Assembly (NCBI RefSeq): GCF_947496485.1
Contig: NZ_CANMCZ010000004.1
Location: forward strand, 62,001 to 126,000
Direction of reading: 5' to 3'
DNA: 64,000 nucleotides
From: an uncultured Winogradskyella sp.
Lineage (GTDB): Bacteria > Bacteroidota > Bacteroidia > Flavobacteriales > Flavobacteriaceae
Every line of letters begins with the position of its first letter. Position 1 is the stretch's first letter. Under the pieces are notes generated by a model. The model saw only the letters and a program-made list of their open reading frames with translations, was not told the origin of the DNA and did no database searches. A program made the translations under genes and the position numbers. Below are positions 51,535 to 60,405 of the stretch, piece by piece.

Positions 51535-52788
51535 TTAAAACATCAATACCCAACCATAATAAATAGATACTAGCGAAAGGAAAATAACACCTATATATGT
51601 TAATAATTGTAGTCTTCTTTTTGGACGTTGCTTCTCAAGAAGATCCTCGCTCATTACATTTTTTAAGTTCATATAACCTACAATAGGAGCCAAGACAAAT
51701 GACACTGTCGTTGCAAAGGCAAGAATTAATCCCATATTGGCACTTAATACAAAAAGGACAATCAGGCTGACAATAGAGATAACAATGATACCCATAGCAT
51801 AATATTTCTTTCCTTTGAACTTGTTGTGTTCATCAACTAATAATCCAATAATATCAATACTAACACGAGCAGTTGCATCATGATTAGTTAGGCAAGTACT
51901 ATACATAGTTGCAAAAGCAGAAATAGCAATTAAAACGTATGCCCATTCACCAATATGGGTTGTAAATAGATTAATGACCTGATCTGCAAATGTTATGGCA
52001 TTTCCACTGAGTTCTGTCCCAGAACCATAAAGGGTCATACAACCAATAATTAGAAAGAAAATAGCCAGAATAGCTGTTAAAATATAACCGAGATTAAATT
52101 CTTGAAGCGCATCTTTTAAAGCTGGTTTTGTGCCATTCGTTTTATATTTTTCAACACTCCAAAGACTTAACCAGCTACTGGCTTCTACAGCAGTTGGCAT
52201 CCAGCCAATCAGTGTTATAATAAATAATATACCTAATTCATCAAAGATTTTTGGTGGTTCAAAATTAGTGACAGGAGTAATGGCTCCTTTATTGATTACT
52301 AAGATTGTAGTTGCTAATAAAGCGGCAAATAGAACAGGTATCAAAAATTTTAGAGTGGTTTCTAATAATTTGTATTTACCAATAATTAGAATAATACTAT
52401 TAAAAATGAATAGTCCAAGAGCTACTAGAGCTAAGGACACATTCTGAAGCCCTAAAAGATTTATCAAAAGTCCGGCCGTTATAGAACAAAGCGCAGCAGG
52501 AGTCGCTAGACCTGTTGCAAGCGTAATAAATGCGTAAAACCATAAATACCCTTTTCCTCTATTTCGGTAACCTTCAATAAGGCTTTTGCCAGTGGCATTG
52601 GTGTAGCGAATTCCAAATTCAAAAAAGGGATATTTTAGAACGTTGGCCAAAACGATCGGAATTATCATCAACCAGCCATATTGAGCACCAGCTTTTGTAG
52701 AAAGGACTAAATGCGATGTGCCAATGGCCATACTAGCAAATAAAAGCCCTGGCCCCAGATTTTTTAAAATTGTGTTAAGCTTAAGCAT
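51535..52788 (-). CDS. Nramp-related transporter lacking canonical metal-binding motifs
   Basis: This inner-membrane protein of 417 residues has about eleven helices. The LGPGLLFASMAIG start and the distribution of helices match Nramp (MntH) proteins. The metal-site motif DPGN of helix 1 is replaced by GTSH, and MPH of helix 6 reads MPT (IGWMPTAVEASSW). Canonical manganese/iron transport is therefore doubtful, and it may move another ion or a small substrate. It stands alone. Confidence 0.85.
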   Translation of the reverse strand: MLKLNTILKNLGPGLLFASMAIGTSHLVLSTKAGAQYGWLMIIPIVLANVLKYPFFEFGIRYTNATGKSLIEGYRNRGKGYLWFYAFITLATGLATPAALCSITAGLLINLLGLQNVSLALVALGLFIFNSIILIIGKYKLLETTLKFLIPVLFAALLATTILVINKGAITPVTNFEPPKIFDELGILFIITLIGWMPTAVEASSWLSLWSVEKYKTNGTKPALKDALQEFNLGYILTAILAIFFLIIGCMTLYGSGTELSGNAITFADQVINLFTTHIGEWAYVLIAISAFATMYSTCLTNHDATARVSIDIIGLLVDEHNKFKGKKYYAMGIIVISIVSLIVLFVLSANMGLILAFATTVSFVLAPIVGYMNLKNVMSEDLLEKQRPKRRLQLLTYIGVIFLSLVSIYYGWVLMF

Positions 52789-52960
52789 GGTGATTGGTTG
52801 GTCGTTAGTTTAAATAAATTAACTATAAAAAAATAATCGTTTCAAGATACAAATAAATCATAATCTGAATTCTGCGCTCATAGAATCTTAAAAGTTTATT
52901 AAATTCTTATTTGCATCAACATAAGAATGATTTGCGCTAAGATTATGAGATGATTCAACC

Positions 52961-52968
52961 TAATTTTG
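52961..52968 (+). promoter_or_regulatory. -7 promoter box ahead of the Pmp3-like gene
   Basis: TAATTTTG matches TAnnTTTG. A TTTG at 52931-52934 is a possible -33 element, but the 26-base spacing is longer than usual. The box lies 24 bp before the ATG at 52992 and would serve the short gene and the oxidoreductase after it. Confidence 0.5.
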
Positions 52969-52991
52969 GAATGAACCAAAAAACATAAATC

Positions 52992-53147
52992 ATGTCATTA
53001 TTAACAATAGTATTAAGTATTATACTGCCACCCCTAGGAGTTTTTTTAAAGCAAGGAATGGGGTCAGAATTTTTAATCAGTATCATATTAACTGTAATCG
53101 GATGGTTACCTGGTGTCATTTATGCTTTTTATGTAAATAGTAAATAA
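52992..53147 (+). CDS. Pmp3/YqaE-type small membrane protein (UPF0057)
   Basis: This hydrophobic peptide of 51 residues has two helices: MSLLTIVLSIILPPLGVFLK and ILTVIGWLPGVIYAFYV. The PPLGVFL and GWLPGVIYA motifs are the signature of the Pmp3/YqaE family, linked to membrane potential and stress tolerance in yeast and plants. It is followed 3 bp later by an oxidoreductase gene, and a DJ-1-type gene is next, so a stress-protection unit is likely. Confidence 0.88.
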   Translation: MSLLTIVLSIILPPLGVFLKQGMGSEFLISIILTVIGWLPGVIYAFYVNSK

Positions 53148-53150
53148 ATT

Positions 53151-53792
53151 ATGGAAAACATATTAGTAGCAGGTGCCAATGGTACCACAGGAAGAAAAAT
53201 AGTTAATCTTTTAAAAGCATCACAATATTTCAATCCAATTGCGATGGTTAGAAAAGAAACGCAAATAAACCAATTTAAATCTGAAGGTATTGAAACTGTT
53301 TTGGCAGATTTAACCAAGGATTTAACTCATACAATAGAAGGTGTCGACAAAGTTATTTTTGCAGCAGGTTCTGGCGGAAAAAATGTGGTCGAAGTCGATC
53401 AGGAAGGTGCTAAACGTTTAATGGCAGTTTCTAAAATGGGAAATGTCAAACGTTTTGTAATGTTGAGTTCTATGGGAGCAGATAATCCGGAAGCAGTTGA
53501 AGATTTAAAAGATTATATGAAAGCAAAGCAAAATGCAGATGAACATCTTATGAACATTGGACTTAAATACGCCATTGTAAGACCAGGAACTTTAAATAAT
53601 TCTGAGGGAAAAGGAAAAATTGAATTAAAGGATAAATTGAATAGACAAGGAGAGATTAGCAGAGCAGACGTAGCTCAGACTTTAGTTAGAGCGTTGCATG
53701 ATGATGCTCCATACAATAAGACATTTGAAATTTTAGAAGGTGATACTTTAATAGGTGAAGCGATGAAAGAACTAAAAACAAATGTTAATTAG
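53151..53792 (+). CDS. NAD(P)-binding oxidoreductase, atypical SDR/NmrA-like (YwnB type)
   Basis: This cytosolic Rossmann protein has 213 residues, starting ILVAGANGTTGRKIVNLLKAS, the G-x2-G-x2-G nucleotide motif of extended or atypical SDRs. KVIFAAGSGGKNV, VKRFVMLSSMGADNP and YAIVRPGTLNNSEG follow as in YwnB-like proteins. The catalytic Tyr-x3-Lys pair is not obvious, so it may be a binding or regulatory protein. It is coupled to the Pmp3-like gene upstream. Confidence 0.88.
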   Translation: MENILVAGANGTTGRKIVNLLKASQYFNPIAMVRKETQINQFKSEGIETVLADLTKDLTHTIEGVDKVIFAAGSGGKNVVEVDQEGAKRLMAVSKMGNVKRFVMLSSMGADNPEAVEDLKDYMKAKQNADEHLMNIGLKYAIVRPGTLNNSEGKGKIELKDKLNRQGEISRADVAQTLVRALHDDAPYNKTFEILEGDTLIGEAMKELKTNVN

Positions 53793-53865
53793 GTTGAGCC
53801 TATGTATGTTGAATGATTGAATAACGAAAAAAAGAACACGAATTTAAAAGTATAAAAAATAAACA

Positions 53866-54426
53866 ATGGAAAATTTAAATAAAAAAACAGTAGCAATACT
53901 AGCAACAAACGGATTTGAAGAGAGCGAATTAAGAGAGCCAAAAAAAGCATTAGAAAAGGCAGGCGCGGATGTACATATCGTATCCTTAGAGACTGGTGAA
54001 ATCAAAAGTTGGGCAGATGGGAACTGGAGTAATACATACAAAGTTGATAAAACTTTAAATGATGTCGATCAGAAAGATTATAATGCTTTGATGTTACCTG
54101 GTGGTCAAATCAATCCAGATATTTTAAGAAATAATAAAGACGCGGTGAGTTTTGTAAAATCGTTTTTCGAAAATCATAAACCAGTAGCAGCAATATGCCA
54201 TGCACCTTGGTTATTAGCCGAAGCAGGAGTACTAGAAGGTAGAAAAATAACATCATATGGTTCTATTAAAACTGATATGATAAATGCTGGTGCCAAATGG
54301 GTAGACGAAGAAGTAGTTGTAGATTCTGGATTAGTAACGAGTAGATCACCAAAAGATTTACCTGCATTTAATGCTAAACTAGTTGAAGAAGTTTATGAAG
54401 GAAAGCACGATGAGCAAACTGCATAA
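53866..54426 (+). CDS. DJ-1/PfpI-family protein
   Basis: This 186-residue class I glutamine-amidotransferase-like protein shows VAILATNGFEESELREPKKAL with the active-site Glu, LMLPGGQINPD, and AAICHAPWLLAEAG with the nucleophile Cys. PfpI-type members are proteases, chaperones or deglycases that repair glyoxal damage. The neighbours (Pmp3-like, NAD(P)-binding) suggest a protective unit. A hairpin terminator follows 30 bp after the stop. Confidence 0.92.
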   Translation: MENLNKKTVAILATNGFEESELREPKKALEKAGADVHIVSLETGEIKSWADGNWSNTYKVDKTLNDVDQKDYNALMLPGGQINPDILRNNKDAVSFVKSFFENHKPVAAICHAPWLLAEAGVLEGRKITSYGSIKTDMINAGAKWVDEEVVVDSGLVTSRSPKDLPAFNAKLVEEVYEGKHDEQTA

Positions 54427-54455
54427 TCAAAATTTATCATGAAAAAGAAGAGAAG

Positions 54456-54482
54456 AGAGGTGTTTTATGCACCTCTTTTTTA
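54456..54482 (+). terminator. Terminator after the DJ-1/PfpI gene
   Basis: AGAGGTG (54456-54462) pairs with CACCTCT (54470-54476) over a 7-base loop, followed by TTTTT. This is a standard intrinsic terminator for the plus-strand unit. Confidence 0.8.
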
Positions 54483-54570
54483 TTGTGACTAATTTGTTAA
54501 TTAACAATTCGTCAAATTACTTTAACAACTTTCTAACAGCCTTGCTTAGAAAATGCGAGTAGATTGGTGT

Positions 54571-54664
54571 ATTAATAGTGAGTAGACTATTAATTTTCAT
54601 CAGCAAAACACGATTACTTATGTTTTGGAGGTCTGGTCTTAGTTGGTTGATCAGACCTTTTTTT
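54571..54664 (+). ncRNA. Candidate small RNA with orphan terminator
   Basis: Two hairpins follow each other in a gene-free gap: ATTAATAGT/ACTATTAAT (54571-54594, perfect 9 bp, 6-base loop) and AGGTCTGGTC/GATCAGACCT (54629-54658, one G-U, about 10 bp), the second ending in a run of T residues. The gap already has the DJ-1 terminator upstream, so this second plus-strand terminator has no gene to serve. A short RNA ending here is a reasonable guess. No clear promoter was identified. Confidence 0.4.
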
Positions 54665-54734
54665 GGTCAGTATTTTAAACAGGTAAAATTAAATAGAAAA
54701 GTACAAAAGTCTTATAGATTAAACTAATTTTCTT

Positions 54735-55169
54735 TTAGTCAATTGGTACTATGAGTGTTGGTATATCTGACTCTTTTATGATTTTTCGGGTTACACGACC
54801 AAAGATGGCTTTATAAAGAAAACTGCGTTCAGAATGACCAGCAATAATTAAATCGATGTTTAATTTTTTCGATTCTTCAAGTATCATTTCGATTGTAGCC
54901 CCTTGAACGAGTAAGCCCTCAGAATCAACATCTTTTTCTTTTAAATTGTTGGTATAAGACTCTAAAAGTTTATGTTCTTTCCTCAGCTGTGTGGCGCGGT
55001 TATCTCTTATGAATTGTGGACCAGCTTCGTAGCCAACATAATCAGGATTTGGGGCTGCAATATGGATAAGCCAAATTTTTGCGTCAAATGCCTTCGCAAA
55101 TTCATATGCTTTATCAATTAATAATTGCTCATTTCCTTTAAAATCTATTGCTACTAATATATTTTTCAT
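54735..55169 (-). CDS. Universal stress protein, single domain
   Basis: This 144-residue single UspA-like domain starts KNILVAIDFKGNEQLLIDKAYEFAKAFDA and ends IPTLIVPID. The ATP-binding pattern is G-x2-x-x9-G type (AGHSERSFLYKAIFGRVTRKI), with S in place of the second Gly, so nucleotide binding is likely but not certain. Unlike the two-domain copies at the window start, its upstream region shows no CRP/FNR-type palindrome, so regulation is probably different. Confidence 0.9.
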   Translation of the reverse strand: MKNILVAIDFKGNEQLLIDKAYEFAKAFDAKIWLIHIAAPNPDYVGYEAGPQFIRDNRATQLRKEHKLLESYTNNLKEKDVDSEGLLVQGATIEMILEESKKLNIDLIIAGHSERSFLYKAIFGRVTRKIIKESDIPTLIVPID

Positions 55170-55289
55170 AGCGCTTTGTATTGAAAGTTTGTAAAGGATA
55201 ACGTTTTAGAACCTAATTAAACGCTCCACATACTAAGTTAGTTTTTTTTAACTATAAAATCAAGAAACGTACTGAAAATTAACGTCTTA

Positions 55290-57392
55290 CTAACTAATAT
55301 AGTTCCAAATATTTCGATACTTACTCATTTGCCGATAAGTATTTAAAATGACTTTGTGCTCAGGTAGCGTAAGACTAGGATCTAAGTTTAAAACCGTTTT
55401 AGCATAATACCTGGCTTGCTCCAAAATGTCTTTATCTTTTACAATGTCTGCAATTCTAAGATTTAAAACACCACTTTGTTGTGTGCCCATAATATCCCCT
55501 GGTCCGCGTAGTTTTAAATCAACTTCAGCAATTTCAAAACCATCACTACTTCGTACCATGGTTTCTAATCTGGTTTTACTATCCTGACTCAGCTTATGAC
55601 TTGTCATTAAAATACAATAGCTCTGTTCCGCACCACGTCCAACACGTCCGCGCAATTGGTGCAATTGCGATAAACCAAAGCGTTCTGCACTTTCGATAAT
55701 CATTACTGAAGCATTTGGCACATTAACTCCAACTTCAATAACTGTTGTGGCAACCATTATATTGGTCTCACCTTTTACAAAACGTTGCATTTCATAATCT
55801 TTGTCTGCTGGTTTCATTTTGCCATGAACAATGGAAATCTGATACTTTGGCATTGGGAATTCTCTAGAAATACTTTCGTAACCATCCATTAAATCTTTAT
55901 AATCCATTTTTTCACTTTCTTGAATCAATGGATAGACAATATAAATTTGCCTTCCTAAAGCGATTTCATCTTTCATAAACTTGAAAACCTTCAGACGATT
56001 ATTGTCATAGCGATGTACCGTTTTTATCGGTTTACGACCTGCAGGTAATTCATCAATTACTGAAATATCTAAATCACCATAAACAGACATTGCCAAGGTT
56101 CTTGGAATTGGGGTAGCAGTCATTACAAGTACGTGTGGAGGAGAAGTGTTTTTGTGCCATAATTTGCTTCGTTGTGCGACTCCAAAACGGTGTTGTTCAT
56201 CAATAATTGCGAGCCCTAAATTTTTGAATTTCACCTTATCTTCGAGTAGTGCATGCGTGCCAATCAGTATCTGTAAATTGCCATTTTCTAGATTTTCATG
56301 AATTTCTTTTCTTTCTGAAGTTTTACTTGAACCAGTTAATAATGAAATACTGATATTTAATGGTTTACATAGTTCAAGTAATCCGTTATGGTGTTGAACT
56401 GACAAAATAGCAGTTGGCGCCATTAAACAGCATTGAAAACCATTGTCAAGTCCTATGAGCATTGACATAAACGCTACTATGGTTTTTCCAGAGCCCACAT
56501 CTCCCTGTAAAAGCCGATTCATCTGTGCATTACTTCCTAAGTCTTGTCTGATTTCTTTTAAAACGCGCTTCTGTGCATCAGTTAATTCGAAGGGTAAATG
56601 TTCATTATAAAAGGTGTTAAAATAATCACCAACGTTGTTAAAAGTGAAACCTTTTATTTTTGATTTATGAATGAGATTTTTAAGAATTAATTGTAATTGT
56701 ATGTAAAATAATTCTTCAAATTTTAATCGAAATTGAGCTCTCGCCAAGAGCTCTGGAGTCTTTGGAAAATGAATATTAAAAAGTGCTTCAGATTTTGAAA
56801 TTAATTTTAATTCCCCTTTAATTGTTTCAGAAAGTGTTTCTACAAATTGCCCTTTAGTTTCTAAAAATAATTGCTGCATTATTTTGGTCACTACACGATT
56901 AGTGATGCCTTTATTCGATAATTTTTCAGTTGAAGGGTAAATGGCCTGCATGGCAGAACGCAAATTATTGTCGTGTTCAGATTGTAATTCTAGTTCAGGA
57001 TGTGGTATACTATATTTTCCGCTAAACCAATTGGTTTTTCCGAAAATGACGTAAGGTTGACCGATTTTTAGACTTTCTCTTATCCATTTCTGACCACGAA
57101 ACCACACTAATTCCATCATGCCTGTATCATCTTTAAAGTCGGCAACTAAACGCTTACCGCGTTTTTGAGCAACTTCTCTAAAGCCTGTTATAACACCAAT
57201 TACTTGAACTTCTGCGTTATTTCGCTGTAGTTCTCTGATTTTATAATATTTAGTCCGATCTATATAGCGATTTGGAAATAGATTGATGAGGTCTTGATAG
57301 GTTTTAATGCCTAATTCTGAGCGCAGTAAATCTGCTCGGTTGGGGCCAACGCCTTTGAGATAATCAATGGGAGTTTGTAAATTAACGCTCAT
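55290..57392 (-). CDS. recG: ATP-dependent DNA helicase RecG
   Basis: The start at 57392 (MSVNLQTPIDYLKGVGPNRADLL) was chosen because it gives 700 residues, the usual family size, while the longer frame adds 19 unlikely ones and overlaps a palindrome. The wedge OB domain (VIGVITGFREVAQKRGKRLV) precedes the motor: GDVGSGKTIVA, DEQHRFGV, MTATPIPRTLAM and the RGRVGRG motif VI. RecG remodels stalled replication forks. Confidence 0.96.
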   Translation of the reverse strand: MSVNLQTPIDYLKGVGPNRADLLRSELGIKTYQDLINLFPNRYIDRTKYYKIRELQRNNAEVQVIGVITGFREVAQKRGKRLVADFKDDTGMMELVWFRGQKWIRESLKIGQPYVIFGKTNWFSGKYSIPHPELELQSEHDNNLRSAMQAIYPSTEKLSNKGITNRVVTKIMQQLFLETKGQFVETLSETIKGELKLISKSEALFNIHFPKTPELLARAQFRLKFEELFYIQLQLILKNLIHKSKIKGFTFNNVGDYFNTFYNEHLPFELTDAQKRVLKEIRQDLGSNAQMNRLLQGDVGSGKTIVAFMSMLIGLDNGFQCCLMAPTAILSVQHHNGLLELCKPLNISISLLTGSSKTSERKEIHENLENGNLQILIGTHALLEDKVKFKNLGLAIIDEQHRFGVAQRSKLWHKNTSPPHVLVMTATPIPRTLAMSVYGDLDISVIDELPAGRKPIKTVHRYDNNRLKVFKFMKDEIALGRQIYIVYPLIQESEKMDYKDLMDGYESISREFPMPKYQISIVHGKMKPADKDYEMQRFVKGETNIMVATTVIEVGVNVPNASVMIIESAERFGLSQLHQLRGRVGRGAEQSYCILMTSHKLSQDSKTRLETMVRSSDGFEIAEVDLKLRGPGDIMGTQQSGVLNLRIADIVKDKDILEQARYYAKTVLNLDPSLTLPEHKVILNTYRQMSKYRNIWNYIS

Positions 57393-57410
57393 AGTTGCGA
57401 ATTTACCAAT

Positions 57411-57428
57411 TTCCTGCGAACGCAGGAA
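57411..57428. repeat. GC-rich palindrome upstream of recG
   Basis: TTCCTGCG-AA-CGCAGGAA is a perfect 8 bp inverted repeat with a 2-base centre, GC-rich against a very AT-rich background. It resembles the short dispersed palindromes of the TTCCTGC...GCAGGAA kind found in many bacterial intergenic regions. Only one copy was seen in this window. Confidence 0.5.
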
Positions 57429-57547
57429 TATTTTTGTTATTGAGAGCAAAGTGAAGAATCTTTAAAATTATGTTATTTATAACTACTAACTTTTAAGTAA
57501 TGATATAAAATCTTTACTTTGGTGTTATTCTTGATTTTAAATTATTT

Positions 57548-59521
57548 ATGAAGAAAATTCCTGTGTTTTTTTGCCTTTTTATTTTGAGTATGTCCTTTGC
57601 TCAGCAATCTGATATAGTGGATTTTAAGAGGGTTGAGGCTTTGATTGTATTTAATCAATTTGAAGTTGATAGTACAAATTACAACTCATACGATGTTACC
57701 TTTGATATCATTAAGTCATCAGATTCGATTTATTTGGATGCAATCGATATGAAAATCAAGCATGTTGCTTTAGATGGTGTTGCGGCTAAATACCGTAATA
57801 ATGGTAAGAAGCTTATTGTTTATAATGACTTTGCAAAAGGAAAAAGTCATAAGTTGAGTTTTATTTTTTTTGCTTCTCCAAAAAAGGCAATGTATTTCTT
57901 GGGTTGGGAAAATGAAGGGAGAAATCAAATATGGACGCAAGGCCAAGGAAAATATACTAGTCATTGGTTGCCGAGTTTAGATGACACCAATGATAAAATA
58001 GAATTTGATTTAAAATATGCGGCGCCAAAAGGATATAAGGTTTTGTCAAATGGTATTTTAAAATCAAAAACCGATAATACTAATCATGTTTTATGGGAGT
58101 ATGATATGGTAAAGCCTATGTCTAGCTATCTTGTTGCTGCAGCTATTGGGAAATACAATAAAAAAACCGAAACCTCTAAAAGTGGTATTCCTCTAGAATA
58201 TTATTATTATCCAGAGGATTCAATGAAAGTTGAACCAACTTATCGTTACTCTAAACAAATGTTCGATTTTCTAGAAGAAGAAATTGGTTTCGCTTATCCT
58301 TGGCAAAATTATAAGCAGGTTCCTGTACACGACTTTTTATATGCTGGTATGGAAAATACGAGTCTTACGATTTTCTCAGATGCTTTTGTGGTAGATTCTA
58401 TTGGGTTTAATGATAAAAATTTTGTCAATGTCAATGCACATGAATTAGCGCATCAATGGTTCGGCGATTTAGTAACAGCTAAATCTGGTGATCATCATTG
58501 GTTGCAAGAAGGTTTTGCGACCTACTACGCATTATTAGCTGAGCGTGATATTTTTGGTGATGATTACTTTTATTTCAAACTTTTTGAGTCTGCTTTAGAT
58601 TTGGGTCGACAAGATATTTCAGGAAGTGGTACATCACTTTTAAACCCTAAATCGAGTAGCTTAACGTTTTATCAACGTGGAGCTTGGGTTTTACATGCTT
58701 TACGAAGTGCTGCAGGAGACGCGGTTTTTAAACAAGCGGTAAAAAATTATCTTGAAAAGCATCAATTTGGTAGTGTGGAAACTTCAGATTTTATTCGAGA
58801 AGTTGAGCGTTTGCATGGTAAATCTTTATCTGGCTTTGTTAATTTTTGGATAAAGCAAAAGAATTTCCCTGTGGATAATGCTTTTGATTTGCTAAAAAAA
58901 CAATCAACTTATGTAAATGAGTATTTAATGGTAGATTGTCAAGCAAAGTCATCTAAATGTGCTGACTATCTTAAGTATTATGTTTCTGATGATGCAAAAG
59001 TTAAAATCATATCGCAAGTTCCAGAATTGGTTACTGCAGATACATTCAAAAACAACATAAAAGTACGACAGGCAATTTCAAAATATGTAAAAAAGATTCC
59101 TGAGCATCTAAAAGAAAATTATGAATCGCTTTTGGATGATAAATCTTATATCACCATCGAAAATGCCTTATACAACCTTTGGACTGCCTTTCCAGAAGAC
59201 CGTTCAAAATACCTTTTTAAAACAAGAGAGATTGTTGGTTTTAGCGATAAAAATGTGAGATTATTGTGGATAGTTTTAAATTTGAATACACCATTTTACG
59301 AAGCGGATAATAAACAAGCCTTGTATAATGAGTTGGTGAGTTATACGAATCCAGAAAACAATGCGGATCTGCGTATTAATGCATTTAATTATCTCAACTT
59401 AATAAATGCTTGTAATGCTGATTGTAAATCTAATTTAGAAGATGCAAAATCACATCATAACTGGAGATTGGTTAAGTTTGCAAAAGAGTTTTCAGAACAA
59501 TTAGAGCAAAAACAAAATTGA
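57548..59521 (+). CDS. M1-family zinc aminopeptidase, secreted
   Basis: This protein has 657 residues with a signal peptide (PVFFCLFILSMSFAQ). The exopeptidase motif appears as YAGMENTSL, and the zinc site as HELAHQW followed 18 residues later by the third ligand Glu in WLQEGFATYY. It cleaves N-terminal residues from peptides, here probably in the periplasm. A C-terminal helical HEAT-like part follows. No T9SS tail was seen. It overlaps the start of the patatin gene by one base. Confidence 0.93.
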   Translation: MKKIPVFFCLFILSMSFAQQSDIVDFKRVEALIVFNQFEVDSTNYNSYDVTFDIIKSSDSIYLDAIDMKIKHVALDGVAAKYRNNGKKLIVYNDFAKGKSHKLSFIFFASPKKAMYFLGWENEGRNQIWTQGQGKYTSHWLPSLDDTNDKIEFDLKYAAPKGYKVLSNGILKSKTDNTNHVLWEYDMVKPMSSYLVAAAIGKYNKKTETSKSGIPLEYYYYPEDSMKVEPTYRYSKQMFDFLEEEIGFAYPWQNYKQVPVHDFLYAGMENTSLTIFSDAFVVDSIGFNDKNFVNVNAHELAHQWFGDLVTAKSGDHHWLQEGFATYYALLAERDIFGDDYFYFKLFESALDLGRQDISGSGTSLLNPKSSSLTFYQRGAWVLHALRSAAGDAVFKQAVKNYLEKHQFGSVETSDFIREVERLHGKSLSGFVNFWIKQKNFPVDNAFDLLKKQSTYVNEYLMVDCQAKSSKCADYLKYYVSDDAKVKIISQVPELVTADTFKNNIKVRQAISKYVKKIPEHLKENYESLLDDKSYITIENALYNLWTAFPEDRSKYLFKTREIVGFSDKNVRLLWIVLNLNTPFYEADNKQALYNELVSYTNPENNADLRINAFNYLNLINACNADCKSNLEDAKSHHNWRLVKFAKEFSEQLEQKQN

Positions 59522-60405
59522 TGCGAGCATTAGTAATATCTGGTGGTGGGAGTAAAGGTGCATTTGCAGGTGGAGTAGCGCAGTATCTCATGGAGCATGA
59601 AAAGCGTGAGTATGATATGTTCTTGGGTACGTCTACTGGTAGTCTTTTGGTGCCGCATTTGGCTGTTAATGATATTTCTAAACTCTACGATATTTTCACT
59701 AATGTTCAGCAACAAGATATTTTTAGTGTGAGCCCTTTTGTGCAACGTAAAAAAGGTGATAGAGAATTTGTATCTATTGATTTTGTAAATTCCTTATGGC
59801 AGTTTATTAAGCGAAAACGAACCTTTGGTGAAAGTAAAGCGTTAAGACGCAAGATTCGTAAAGACTTCACTTTTGAGGAATATCAGAAAATAAAAAAGGA
59901 AAAGAGTGATGTGGTAGTTACTGTTTCTAATCTTTCTATGAATAGAGTAGAGTACAAGTCTATACAGGATTGTTCTTATGAAGAATTTTGTAATTGGATA
60001 TGGATTTCTTGTAATTATATTCCGTTTATGTCTTTAGCTAAAGTCAATGGTTATGAATATGCTGATGGAGGTTTGGGTTGTGTTATTCCTATTAGAGAAG
60101 CTATATTAAGAGGTGCTACCGAGATTGATGCTGTAGTTTTAGAAGCGGAAAATTTAGGTAAACAAAGGGTGTTAGGTAAAAATCCTTTTTCTTTAATGAT
60201 GAATTTGTTTGGGCACTTAATGGACCGCGTGGAGCGTAACGATATTTTAATCGGTAAATTGGCAGCAAAAAATAAAAACGTAAAACTTAACCTCTATTAT
60301 ACTCCAACTACATTAACAGAGAATTCCTTAATCTTTAGTAAGCGTCTTATGGAAAAATGGTGGCAACAAGGTTACGAACATGCAGAGCAAAAACACTCTA
60401 AGTAA
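59521..60405 (+). CDS. Patatin-like phospholipase
   Basis: The start at 59521 (TGATG overlap with the preceding stop) was chosen over a TTG one codon upstream. The 294-residue product has the patatin core: SGGGSKGAFAGGVAQYL for the oxyanion hole, GTSTGSLLVP for the nucleophile Ser, and DGGLG for the catalytic Asp. It hydrolyses lipid esters, in the cytosol or at the membrane. Coupled translation with the aminopeptidase is implied. Confidence 0.93.
   Translation: MRALVISGGGSKGAFAGGVAQYLMEHEKREYDMFLGTSTGSLLVPHLAVNDISKLYDIFTNVQQQDIFSVSPFVQRKKGDREFVSIDFVNSLWQFIKRKRTFGESKALRRKIRKDFTFEEYQKIKKEKSDVVVTVSNLSMNRVEYKSIQDCSYEEFCNWIWISCNYIPFMSLAKVNGYEYADGGLGCVIPIREAILRGATEIDAVVLEAENLGKQRVLGKNPFSLMMNLFGHLMDRVERNDILIGKLAAKNKNVKLNLYYTPTTLTENSLIFSKRLMEKWWQQGYEHAEQKHSK

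Noticed and set aside
54440..54493. Short ATG frame (17 codons) after the DJ-1 gene
   Set aside because: It lies mostly inside the terminator hairpin and its codons are explained by the stem sequence.
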